A stretch of DNA of 64,000 nucleotides from Paraescarpia echinospica. Its lineage: Eukaryota; Annelida; Polychaeta; Sabellida; Siboglinidae. The position numbers were made by a program, and so were the translations under genes. The stretch covers positions 33,611,066 to 33,675,065 of the forward strand of contig CM034544.1 of assembly GCA_020002185.1 (NCBI GenBank), written 5' to 3'. This document shows positions 1-13,900 of this stretch, in pieces (positions within the stretch are counted from its first letter, which is position 1; the number at the start of each line of letters is the position of its first letter). The notes beneath the pieces were generated by a model, which was given only the letters and a program-made list of their open reading frames with translations, did not search any database and was not told the origin of the DNA.

Positions 1-1920
1 AATGTCTTTCTTGAGCAAGTAGACTGCGTAGTTGAACTGGGGCCTACCTGGGCAATGTCTTTCTTGAGCAAGTAGACTGCGGAGTTGAACTGGGGCCTAC
101 CTGGGCAATGTCTTTCTTGAGCAAGTAGACTGCATAGTTGAACTGGGGCCTACCTGAGCAATGTCTTTATTGAGCAAGTAGACTGCGTAGTTGAACTGGG
201 GCCTACCTGGGCAATGTCTTTATTGAGCAAGTAGACTGCATAGTTGAACTGGGGCCTACCTGGGCAATGTCTTTATTGAGCAAGTACACTGCGTAGTTGA
301 ACTGGGGCCTACCTGGGCAATATCTTTATTGAGCAAGTAGACTGCGTAGTTGAACTGGGGCCTACCTGAGCAATGTCTTTATTGAGCAAGTAGACTGCGT
401 AGTTGAACTGGGGCCTACCTGGGCAGTGTCTTTATTGAGCAAGTAGACTGCATAGTTGAACTGGGGCCTACCTGGGCAATGTCTTTATTGAGCAAGTAGA
501 CTGCGTAGTTGAACTGGGGCCTACCTGGGCAATGTCTTTATTGAGCAAGTAGACTGCGTAGTTGAACTGGGGCCTACCTAGTGTCCTGAGCAAGGGCACT
601 GGGGAGCAATGTCTTTATTGAGCAAGTAGACTGCGTAGTTGAACTGGGGCCTACCTGGGCAATGTCTTTCTTGAGCAAGTAGACTGCATAGTTGAACTGG
701 GGCCTACCTGGGCAATGTCTTTATTGAGCAAGTAGACTGCGTAGTTGAACTGGGGCCTACCTGGGCAATGTCTTTATTGAGCAAGTAGACTGCGTAGTTG
801 AACTGGGGCCTACCTGGGCAATGTCTTTATTGAGCAAGTAGACTGCGTAGTTGAACTGGGGCCTACCTGGGCAATGTCTTTATTGAGCAAGTAGACTGCG
901 TAGTTGAACTGGGGCCTACCTGGGCAGTGTCTTTCTTGAGCAAGTAGACTGCATAGTTGAACTGGGGCCTACCTAAGCAATGTCTTTATTGAGCAAGTAG
1001 ACTGCGTAGTTGAACTGGGGCCTACCTGGGCAATGTCTTTCTTGAGCAAGTAGACTGCATAGTTGAACTGGGGCCTACCTGAGCAATGTCTTTATTGAGC
1101 AAGTAGACTGCGTAGTTGAACTGGGGCCTACTTGGGCAGTGTCTTTATTGAGCAAGTAGACTGCATAGTTGAACTGGGGCCTACCTGGGCAATGTCTTTA
1201 TTGAGCAAGTAGACTGCATAGTTGAACTGGGACCTACCTGGGCAATGTCTTTATTGAGCAAGTAGACTGCATAGTTGAACTGGGGCCTACCTGGGCAATG
1301 TCTTTATTGAGCAAGTAGACTGCGTAGTTGAACTGGGGCCTACCTGGGCAATGTCTTTATTGAGCAAGTAGACTGCGTAGTTGAACTGGGGCCTACCTGG
1401 GCAATGTCTTTATTGAGCAAGTAGACTGCGTAGTTGAACTGGGGCCTACAACTGGGCAATGTCTTTATTGAGCAAGTAGACTGCGTAGTTGAACTGGGGC
1501 CTACCTGGGCAATGTCTTTATTGAGCAAGTAGACTGCATAGTTGAACTGGGGCCTACCTGGGCAATGTCTTTATTGAGCAAGTAGACTGCGTAGTTGAAC
1601 TGGGGCCTACCTGGGCAATGTCTTTATTGAGCAAGTAGACTGCATAGTTGAACTGGGGCCTACCTGGGCAATGTCTTTATTGAGCAAGTAGACTGCGTAG
1701 TTGAACTGGGGCCTACCTGGGCAATGTCTTTATTGAGCAAGTAGACTGCATAGTTGAACTGGGGCCTACCTGGGCAATGTCTTTATTGAGCAAGTAGACT
1801 GCGTAGTTGAACTGGGGCCTACCTGGGCAATGTCTTTATTGAGCAAGTAGACTGCGTAGTTGAACTGGGGCCTACCTGGGCAATATCTTTATTGAGCAAG
1901 TAGACTGCGTAGTTGAACTG
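1..1920 (-). repeat. 53-bp minisatellite made from UVRAG exon 14 end plus donor
   Basis: About 36 copies, running off the window edge. Read on the minus strand each unit is 42 bases of exon 14 (coding [14 protein letters not shown]) followed by GTAGGCCCCAG. Copies differ mainly at TAC/TAT, GCC/GCT and AAT/AAG positions; the commonest change is a CpG transition. Irregular copies lie near 577-608 (extra 30 or so bases) and 1447. The unit length is not a multiple of three. Confidence 0.97.
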
Positions 1921-4900
1921 CAGCCGTTCACGGCCCTTGCTGTAAAGTGGGAAGCTGAAAGCAAACAGGTTGTTAGTCCACTATCATCACATCTCATGCT
2001 TTTGTACTCACTCCAGTACTCACTCTAGTACTCACTCCAGTACTCACTGTAGCACTCACTCCAGCACTCACTCCAGCACTCACTCCAGTACTCACTCCAG
2101 CACTCACTCCAGCACTCACTCCAGCACTCACTCCAGCACTCACTCCAGTACTCACTCCAGAATTCACTCCAGAACTCACTCCAGCACTCACTCCAGCACT
2201 CACTCCAGCACTCACTCCAGCACTCACTCCCGTACTCACTCCAGTACTCACTCCAGCACTCACTCCAGAACTCACTCCAGCACTCAGTCCAGCACTCACT
2301 CTAGCACTCACTCTAGCACTCACACCAGCACTCACTCCAGCACTCACTCCCGTACTCACTCCAGCACTCACTCCAGAACTCACTCCAGTACTCACGCCAG
2401 TACTCACTCCAGTACTCACGCCAGTACTCACTCCAGTACTCACGCCAGTACTCACGCCAGTACTCACGCCAGTACTCACGCCAGTACTCACTCCAGTACT
2501 CACGCCAGTACTCACTCCAGTACTCACGCCAGTACTCACTCCTGTACTCACTCCAGTACTCACTCCAGTACTCACTCCAGCACTCACTCCAGCACTCACT
2601 CCAATACTCACTCCCGTACTCACTCCAGCACTCACTCCAGCACTCACTCCAGAACTCACTCCAGCACTCACTCCAGCACTCACTCCAGCACTCACGTCAG
2701 TACTCACTCCAGTACTCACGCCAGTACTCACGCCAGTACTCACGCCAGTACTCACTCCAGTACTCACGCCAGTACTCACGCCAGTACTCACTCCAGTACT
2801 CACTCCAGTACTCACGCCAGTACTCACACTCGCTCCTTTTCTGTCAGTTTATCGATGATGTAGTCACTGATCTGTGACCCCGACCCCAGACATGTCACTG
2901 GGTACCGCAGCGGCACGTCTAGGAACTGCGCAATCATGGCCACCAGGTGGCTTGTGTAACCAAGGGCAACAGAGATCATCGTCTCATCTTGACCTGTAAC
3001 CAAGGGCAACAGAGATCATTGTCTCTTTTTGATCTGTAACCAAGGGCAACATAGATCAACGTCTCATGTTGAATTGTAACCAAGGGTAACAGAGATCATC
3101 GTCTCACTTTGAATTGTAACCAAGGGTATTAGAGATCATCGTCTCATTTTGAATTGTAACCAAGGGTAATAGAGATCATCGTCTCATTTTGAATTGTAAC
3201 CAATGGCAACAGAGATCATGTCCTCACCTTCACCGGTAACCAGGGGCAACAAAGATAACGTCTCATCTTAGTCTTTCAAATTGCTGCTTTACACATTCCT
3301 GATGGTACATACACTACATCAACAGATTGTAATCTAGATGTACTTGATGCTTTATACATTCCTGATGGTTCATACGCTACATCTACAGATTGTAATCTAG
3401 ATGTACTTGGTGCTTTATACATTCCTGATGGTACATACACTACATCAACAGATTGTAATCTAGATGTACTTGATGCTTTATACATTCCTGATGGTACATA
3501 CACTACATCAACATATTGTAATCTAGATGTACTTGATGCTTTATACATTCCTGATGGTACATACACTACATCAACATTTTGTAATCTAGATGTACTTGAT
3601 GCTTTATACATTCCTGATGGTACATACACTACATCAACTGATTGTAATCTAGATGTACTTGATGCTTTATACATTCCTGATGGTACATACACTACATCAA
3701 CAGATTGTAATCTAGATGTACTTGGTGTTTTATACATTCCTGATGGTACATACACTACATCAACATATTGTAATCTAGATGTACTTGATGCTTTATACAT
3801 TCCTGATGGTACATACACTACATCTACAGATTGTAATCTAGATGTACTTGGTGCTTTATACATTCCTGATGGTACATACACTACATCAACATATTGTAAT
3901 CTAGATGTACTTGATGCTTTATACATTCCTGATGGTACATACACTACATCAACATATTGTAATCTAGATGTACTTGATGCTTTATACATTCCTGATGGTA
4001 CATACACTACATCTACAGATTGTAATCTATATGTACTTGGTGCGTTATACATTCCTGATGGTACATACACTACATCTACAGATTGTAATCTAGATGTACT
4101 TGGTGCTTTATACATTCCTGATGGTACATACACTACATCAACAGATTGTAATCTAGATGTACTTGGTACTTTATACATTCCTGATGGTACATACACTACA
4201 TCAACATATTGTAATCTAGATGTACTTGATGCTTTATACATTCCTGATGGTACATACACTACATCTACAGATTGTAATCTAGATGTACTTGGTGCTTTAT
4301 ACATTCCTGATGGTACATACACTACATCAACATATTGTAATCTAGATGTACTTGATGCTTTATACATTCCTGATGGTACATACACTACATCAACATATTG
4401 TAATCTAGATGTATTTGATGCTTTATACATTCCTGATGGTACATACACTACATCAACAGATTGTAATCTAGATGTACTTGATGCTTTATACATTCCTGAT
4501 GGTACATACACTACATCTACAGATTGTAATCTAGATGTACTTGGTGCTTTATACATTCCTGATGGTACATACACTACATCAACAGATTGTAATCTAGATG
4601 TACTTGGTGCTTTATACATTCCTGATGGTACATACACTACATCAACATATTGTAATCTAGATGTACTTGATGCTTTATACATTCCTGATGGTACATACAC
4701 TACATCTACAGATTGTAATCTAGATGTACTTGATGCTTTATACATTCCTGATGGTACATACACTACATCAACAGATTGTAATCTAGATGTACTTGATGCT
4801 TTATACATTCCTGATGGTACATACACTACATCTACAGATTGTAATCTAGATGTACTTGATGCTTTATACATTCCTGATGGTACATACACTACATCAACAG

Positions 4901-7900
4901 ATTGTAATCTAGATGTAATTGATGCTTTATACATTCCTGATGGTACATACACTACATCAACAGATTGTAATCTAGATGTACTTGATGCTTTATACATTCC
5001 TGATGGTACATACACTACATCTACAGATTGTAATCTAGATGTACTTGATGCTTCATACATTCCTGATGGTACATACACTACATCTACAGATTGTAATCTA
5101 GATGTACTTGGTGCTTTATACATTCCTGATGGTACATACACAAAATGAACAGATTGTAATCTAGATGTACTTGATGCTTTATACATTCCTGATGGTACAT
5201 ACACTACATCAACAGATTGTAATCTAGATGTACTTGATGCTTTATACATTCCTGATGGTACATACACTACATCTACAGATTGTAATCTAGATGTACTTGG
5301 TGCGTTATACATTCCTGATGGTTCATACACTACATCAACATATTGTAATCTAGATGTACTTGATGCTTTATACATTCCTGATGGTACATACACTACATCA
5401 ACAGATTGTAATCTAGATGTACTTGATGCTTTATACATTCCTGATGGTACATACACTACATCAACAGATTGTAATCTAGATGTACTTGATGCTTTATACA
5501 TTCCTGATGGTACATACACTACATCTACAGATTGTAATCTAGATGTACTTGATGCTTTATACATTCCTGATGGTTCATACACTACATCAACATATTGTAA
5601 TCTAGATGTACTTGATGCTTTATACATTCCTGATGGTACATACACTACATCTACAGATTGTAATCTAGATGTACTTGATGCTTTATACATTCCTGATGGT
5701 ACATACACTACATCAACAGATTGTAATCTAGATGTACTTGGTGCTTTATACATTCCTGATGGTACATACACTACATCAACAGATTGTAATCTAGATGTAC
5801 TTGATGCTTTATACATTCCTGATGGTACAAACACTACATATACAGATTGTAATCTAGATGCACTTGATGCTTTATACATTCCTGATGGTACATACACTAC
5901 ATCAACATATTGTAATCTAGATGTACTTGATGCTTTATACATTCCCGATGGTACATACACTACATCAACAGATTGTAATCTAGATGTACTTGATGCTTTA
6001 TACATTCCTGATGGTACATACACTACATCAACAGATTGTAATCTAGATGTACTTGATGCTTTATACATTCCTGATGGTACATACACTACATCTACAGATT
6101 GTAATCTATATGTACTTGGTGCGTTATACATTCCTGATGGTACATACACAGATTGTAATCTAGATGCACTTGATGCTTTATACATTCCTGATGGTACATA
6201 CACTACATCTACAGATTGTAATCTAGATGTACTTGATGCTTTATACATTCCTGATGGTACATACACTACATATACAGATTGTAATCTAGATGTACTATAC
6301 ACTACATCAACATATTGTAATCTAGATGTACTTGATGCTTTATACATTCCTGATGGTACATACACTACATCAACATATTGTAATCTAGATGTACTTGATG
6401 CTTTATACATTCCTGATGGTACATACACTACATCAACAGATTGTAATCTAGATGTACTTGATGCTCTTTATACATTCCTGATGGTTACACTACATCTACA
6501 GATTGTAATCTATATGTACTTCATGCTTACTATACATTCCTGATATACATACACTACACATACAGATTGTAATCTAGATGCACTTGATGCTTTATACATT
6601 CCTGATGGTACATACACTACATCTACAGATTGTAATCTAGATGTACTTGATGCTTTATACATTCCTGATGGTACATACACTACATATACAGATTGTAATC
6701 TAGATGTACTTGATGCTTTATACATTCCTGATGGTTCATACACTACATCAACATATTGTAATCTAGATGTACTTGATGCTTTATACATTCCTGATGGTTC
6801 ATACACTACATCAACAGATTGTAATCTAGATGTACTTGATGCTTTATACATTCCTGATGGTTCATACACTACATCTACAGATTGTAATCTAGATGTACTT
6901 GATGCTTTATACATTCCTGATGGTACATACACTACATCAACAGATTGTAATCTAGATGTACTTGATGCTTTATACATTCCTGATGGTACAAACACTACAT
7001 CTACAGATTGTAATCTAGATGTACTTGATGCTTTATACATTCCTGATGGTACATACACTACATCAACAGATTGTAATCTAGATGTACTTGATGCTTTATA
7101 CATTCCTGATGGTTCATACGCTACATCTACAGATTGTAATCTAGATGTACTTGATGCTTTATACATTCCTGATGGTACATACACTACATCAACAGATTGT
7201 AATCTAGATGTACTTGATGCTTTATACATTCCTGATGGTACATACACTACATCTACAGATTGTAATCTATATGTACTTGGTGCGTTATACATTCCTGATG
7301 GTACATACACAGATTGTAATCTAGATGCACTTGATGCTTTATACATTCCTGATGGTACATACACTACATCTACAGATTGTAATCTAGATGTACTTGATGC
7401 TTTATACATTCCTGATGGTACATACACTACATATACAGATTGTAATCTAGATGCACTTGATGCTTGGAGATTTCTGAAAAATTTTGTTAAACTATATGAA
7501 CAAAGAGATAAAAAAAATTGATGATTTCATCCTCACAAGCCAGGGTGGCAGTTAACTATACTACCCCTGGCAGACATCCTCACAAGCCATGGGTGGCAGT
7601 TAACTATACTACCCCTGGCAGACATCCTCACAAGCCAGGGTGGCAGTTAACTATACTACCCCTGGCAGACATCCTCACAAGCCAGGGTGGCAGTTGACTA
7701 TACTACCCCTGGCAGACATCCTCACAAGCCATGGGTGGCAGTTGACTATACTACCCCTGGCAGACATCCTCACAAGCCAGGGTGGCAGTTAACTATACTA
7801 CCCCTGGCAGACATCCTCACAAGCCAGGGTGGCAGTTAACTATACTACCCCTGGCAGACATCCTCACAAGCCATGGGTGGCAGTTAACTATACTACCCCT

Positions 7901-10900
7901 GGCAGACATCCTCACAAGCCAGGGTGGCAGTTAACTATACTACCCCTGGCAGACATCCTCACAAGCCAGGGTGGCAGTTAACTATACTACCCCTGGCAGA
8001 CATCCTCACAAGCCAGGGTGGCAGTTGACTATACTACCCCTGGCAGACATCCTCACAAGCCATGGGTGGCAGTTAACTATACTACCCCTGGCAGACATCC
8101 TCACAAGCCAGGGTGGCAGTTAACTATACTACCCCTGGCAGACATCCTCACAAGCCAGGGTGGCAGTTAACTATACTACCCCTGGCAGACATCCTCACAA
8201 GCCAGGGTGGCAGTTAACTATACTACCCCTGGCAGACATCCTCACAAGCCAGGGTGGCAGTTGACTATACTACCCCTGGCAGACATCCTCACAAGCCAGG
8301 GTGGCAGTTGACTATACTACCCCTGGCAGACATCCTCACAAGCCATGGGTGGCAGTTGACTATACTACCCCTGGCAGACATCCTCACAAGCCAGGGTGGC
8401 AGTTAACTATACTACCCCTGGCAGACATCCTCACAAGCCAGGGTGGCAGTTAACTATACTACCCCTGGCAGACATCCTCACAAGCCATGGGTGGCAGTTA
8501 ACTATACTACCCCTGGCAGACATCCTCACAAGCCAGGGTGGCAGTTGACTATACTACCCCTGGCATACATCCTCACAAGCCAGGGTGGCAGTTAACTATA
8601 CTACCCCTGGCAGACATCCTCACAAGCCATGGGTGGCAGTTAACTATACTACCCCTGGCAGACATCCTCACAAGCCATGGGTGGCAGTTAACTATACTAC
8701 CCCTGGCAGACATCCTCACAAGCCATGGGTGGCAGGCTGACTATACTACCTCCGGCAGACATCCTCACAAGCCATGGGTGCAGCGACTATACTACTCCCT
8801 GGCAGATTCTCACAAGCCAGGGTGGTAGTTAACTATACTACCTCTGGCAGACATCCTCACAAGCCAGGGGTGGTAGTTGACTATACTACCCCTGGCAGAC
8901 ATCTGCACAAGCCAGGGGTGGTAGTTGACTATACTACCCCTGGCAGACATCCTCACAAGCCAGGGGTGGTAGTTGACTATACTACCTCTGGCAGACATCT
9001 TCACAAGCCAGGGGTGGTAGTTGACTATACTACCTCTGGCAGACATCCTCACAAGCCAGGGGTGGTAGTTGACTATACTACACCTGGCAGACATCCTCAC
9101 AAGCCAGGGATGGTAGTTGACTATACTACCCCTGGCAGACATCCTCACAAGCCATGGGTGGTAGTTGACTACACTACCCCTGACAGACATCCTCACAAGC
9201 CAGGGGTGGTAGTTGACTACACTACCCCTGGCAGACATCCTCACAAGCCAGGGGTGGTAGTTGACTATACTACCCCTGGCAGACATCCTCACAAGCCAGG
9301 GGTGGTAGTTGACTATACTACCCCTGGCAGACATCCTCACAAGCCAGGGGTGGTAGTTGACTATACTACCCCTGGCAAGCCAGGGTGGCAGTTAACTATA
9401 CTACCCCTGGCAGACATCCTCACAAGCCATGGGTGGCAGTTAACTATACTACCCCTGGCAGACATCCTCACAAGCCAGGGTGACAGTTAACTATACTACC
9501 CCTGGCAGACATCCTCACAAGCCAGGGTGGCAGTTAACTATACTACCCCTGGCAGACATCCTCACAAGCCAGGGTGGCAGTTAACTATACTACCCCTGGC
9601 AGACATCCTCACAAGCCAGGTTGGCAGTTAACTATACTACCCCTGGCAGACATCCTCACAAGCCAGGGTGGCAGTTAACTATACTACCCCTGGCAGACAT
9701 CCTCACAAGCCAGGGTGGCAGTTGACTATACTACCTCTGGCAGACATCCTCACAAGCCATGGGTGGCAGTTGACTATACTACCCCTGGCAGACATCCTCA
9801 CAAGCCAGGGTGGCAGTTAACTATACTACCCCTGGCAGACATCCTCACAAGCCAGGGTGGCAGTTAACTATACTACCCCTGGCAGACATCCTCACAAGCC
9901 AGGGTGGCAGTTGACTATACTACCCCTGGCAGACATCCTCACAAGCCAGGGTGGCAGTTGACTATACTACCCCTGGCAGACATCCTCACAAGCCAGGGTG
10001 GCAGTTAACTATACTACCCCTGGCAGACATCCTCACAAGCCAGGGTGGCAGACATCCTTGGCAACTATACTACCCCTGGCAGACATCCTCACAAGCCAGG
10101 GTGGCAGTTGACAATACTACCCCTGGCAGACATCCTCACAAGCCATGGGTGGCAGTTAACTATACTACCCCTGGCAGACATCCTCACAAGCTAGGGTGGC
10201 AGTTAACTATACTACCCCTGGCAGACATCCTCACAAGCCAGGGTGGCAGTTGACTATACTACCCCTGGCAGACATCCTCACAAGCCATGGGTGGGAGTTA
10301 ACTATACTACCCCTGGCAGACATCCTCACAAGCCAGGGTGGCAGTTAACTATACTACCCCTGGCAGACATCCTCACAAGCCAGGGTGGCAGTTAACTATA
10401 CTACCCCTGGCAGACATCCTCACAAGCCAGGGTGGCAGTTGACTATACTACCTCTGGCAGACATCCTCACAAGCCATGGGTGGCAGTTGACTATACTACC
10501 CCTGGCAGACATCCTCACAAGCCAGGGTGGCAGTTAACTATACTACCCCTGGCAGACATCCTCACAAGCCAGGGTGGCAGTTAACTATACTACCCCTGGC
10601 AGACATCCTCACAAGCCAGGGTGGCAGTTAACTATACTACCTCTGGCAGACATCTTCACAAGCCAGGGTGGCAGTTAACTATACTACCCCTGGCAGAAAA
10701 CCTACGCAACTAGTGGAAGTTAGATCAATCAGTTGAACTTTTTCCTAGTAAGTGACTCCACCAGTTGCGACTGAACCAACCCTGACAACAGGGCAGACAA
10801 CTACACCCCATATCAAAGACAAAGGGAGACTTACATCCTGGGGTGCAAGGATGTAGTTTTATCAATTTAATTACACAAACCCCGACGTGCTGCACATCAG

Positions 10901-13900
10901 TTCATCAACGTAAATCATTGAGTACAGTGGAACCTCCCTATTAAGGACTGGTAGAAAGTGACCTGAATACAGAGGGTACCTTATTAACAGGATAATTTCC
11001 TATACTTTACTGTTATAGAAATAATTTTGGACTGTCCCAGGGTGACCTTAATTACAAGGTGGCTGTATTACCGAGGTGACTGTAAAGCGAGGTTCTACTA
11101 CACTACACCTTTAAACAGTGAAGCCGTTGTCTGTAGAACACATGTAACCCACCTGCAAAGTCCTCTGAGTTTGGCAGACGGACACCACAGATCCTGTGAT
11201 CTCCATGGTGCTCCTACAAATACCAATCCCAGTTACACACTCACATGATCCTGTCTGTCCTACAAACACAAGTCTGATATCGCATTATTCTGTCTGTCCT
11301 ACAAGCACAAGTCCAATATGACTTGATAGTCCAACATCACATCATCCTATTTGTCCTACAAACACAAGTCTAATATCGCATAATCCCATCAGTTTTACAA
11401 ACACACAAGTCTAATGTCATACAATCCTGCATGTTTTTTTTACAAACATACAAGTCTAATATCACATGATCCTGTCTGTCCTATAAAAACAAGTCTGATA
11501 TCACATGATAGTGTGATATCACCATGATCCTGTCTGTCCAAACACACAAGTCAGTGTCGCATTATCCTGTCTGTCCTACAGACACACAAGTCTAATATCA
11601 CATGATCCTATCTGTCCTACAGACAAATAAGTTAGTGCTGTGCAGGTTTGATTTACAAACACTCAAGTGTCATCAAACAGGCCAATCTTATTAACAAACA
11701 TACTTTTAGAATATGATAAAATTGGTAAGTTTATACAGGATAAATACAACATGATCGATAATAAGAATAGGCAACCATGCTTTTAGACTGGTGTCATGGC
11801 AACCAATTGTACCATTTGAAGATGGTAAAGTGGCATATATACACATTATTAATTTTAAAATGTGATATAATAATTGGCAGGGAAATTGGGAGGGAGCTAC
11901 TGTTCTTTAAATACAGTAACCGAACCAAGTGTTTTAGCCTTACTGGGAATCTCCCTGACCCACACAGGATGTGTGTATATATGTGATTATTATATATGCA
12001 CTGTATATATATGCTTTTATACATTCACTTATTGAGTGATATGTAAATAGGTCAAAATAAAGAACTTCTGTCTGTATGTCCGTCCATCTGTCCGTCTGCC
12101 CACCCACCCGCCCACCTGTCTGCATGTCTGCCTGTCTGTGTGTCAAACTAACCTTGAGGATGGGGTAGATGAGGCAAGCAGCCTTAACTTTATAATGGGG
12201 TAAGTAAGGTAAGCCTTACCTCTACAATGAGGTAAGTAAGGTAAGCCTTACCTCTATAATGGGTAAGTATGGTAAGCCTTACCTCTATAATGAGGTAAGT
12301 AAGGTAAGCCTTACCTCTATAATGGATAAATATGGTAAGCCTTACCTCTATAATGAGGTAAGTAAGGTAAGCCTTACCTCTATAATGAGGTAAGTAAGGT
12401 AACCTTACCTCTATAATGGGGTAGATGAGACTGAGTTCAGATATCAGTTGTTTGCGCCTCATGACAAGTTGAGCCCCTGTCTTGATCAGCTCCTCCCTGT
12501 TGACACACAAATAACTGGTGACACATTGTGTCATCTGGTGTCATCACATACACCAATAACTGGGTGACACATTGTAACATCTGGTGTCATTACATAGACC
12601 AATAACTGGTGACACATTGTATCATCATATACACCAATAACTGTTGACACAATGTGTCACCTTGTCATCACATGCTTGACACAATGACATCAGCCTTCTT
12701 TTATTAAACTGAGGTCGTCTGTTCTGTTCCATTACCCAGAATCAGCCGGGGGTGGTAATTATTAGCAGGAAGTTCACTCAATCAAAGGTATTTATAGTCA
12801 GGGATGATCACCTCCACAATTAGTGCCAATATCGACTGTTTCAATTTACATGTTTTATTTACAATTAATTTTGAAAATTTTTGGGGGTAACAATGAAACT
12901 GCAAACAATATTTCAGGCTTGCAATATTGTAGGCAGTATATCTCCAGCATATTCATTCTAGCATTAAGATTTTATTATATCAATAACGAACAAACAGCCT
13001 TGGATAAAAGGTTATATATGCTGATTTTTCATTGGATGATTTTTTTGCACGCCCAAAAATGTACAGTACAATGGTACTTTCATCACCAAATTATGTATTT
13101 TTTATTTATAAATATAACATTTTGCTTAGGTATAATTGAACTGTTACAAAATACTAACAGGCACCTGCGTCGCTAAGTGTGGAAACAAAACAGTCATCAA
13201 ATAAACTGAAAACATCATGTCATTGAGGAACAGCTGAGAATCAAATCTTTTTTGTTCCTGCATTTTCAACTTCCCATTTATACAATTTCTAATACTACAA
13301 CAGTCAAATTAAAACATGAAGTATATATAATTAAAAAATTATAATTGTATACATAATTAACTTAGATGTAATTTGAGATTGATGGTGCTTGGTGCTCCTT
13401 ATGAAATAGCTAAAGAAAATGGTTATAGATGCAGCATGACCCAACAGGTGAACATGTTGATACTAACCTCTCCCAGCAAACAGTGGATGACACTTCCTCC
13501 TTATATATTAAGTTAAAGGTGCTAAACTCTGGAATTGTCTTGATAATTCACTAATTTGTTGTCACAATGTTCATCTTTTGAAAAAAATAAAATAAAAATA
13601 TTGAATAGTTACATATTTAATGAGTAGGTATTTTTGAGAAAAAAAGACTTGTTAGGGTTATATTATTACCTTAACTTCTTCTTACGAACGGCCTGCCATG
13701 ATTTGGACTTGATAGTTATATATTATTATTCGAAGTGGCATGCGTAAATTTGTACTGTGTTATACAATATTATAGAGATTATTACAGGGCAAGTAATTAT
13801 AGGTGTTACACTTCTTGTTGCCATTTTTCGACAATTATATTTAAATCTATAATTTATTATAGCTACTTTATTATGTATGTTGTTGTTGTTGAAATAAAGT

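Noticed and set aside
1..1920. CRISPR array
   Set aside because: Units are contiguous with no unique spacers, the DNA is from an animal nucleus, and the unit is UVRAG exon sequence.
1970..2863. Ser-Thr-His-Ser and Ser-Thr-Gly-Val repeat proteins
   Set aside because: Translation of the 12-bp array on both strands; the true UVRAG frame meets a stop just after the donor.
3276..6428. 1,050-codon open frame on the minus strand as a repeat protein gene
   Set aside because: Frame exists because a 63-bp unit without a stop is repeated; it lies inside a UVRAG intron and has no start context or splice support.
8538..10253. Open frames in the 47/48-bp array
   Set aside because: Follow only from the 48-bp subfamily being divisible by three.
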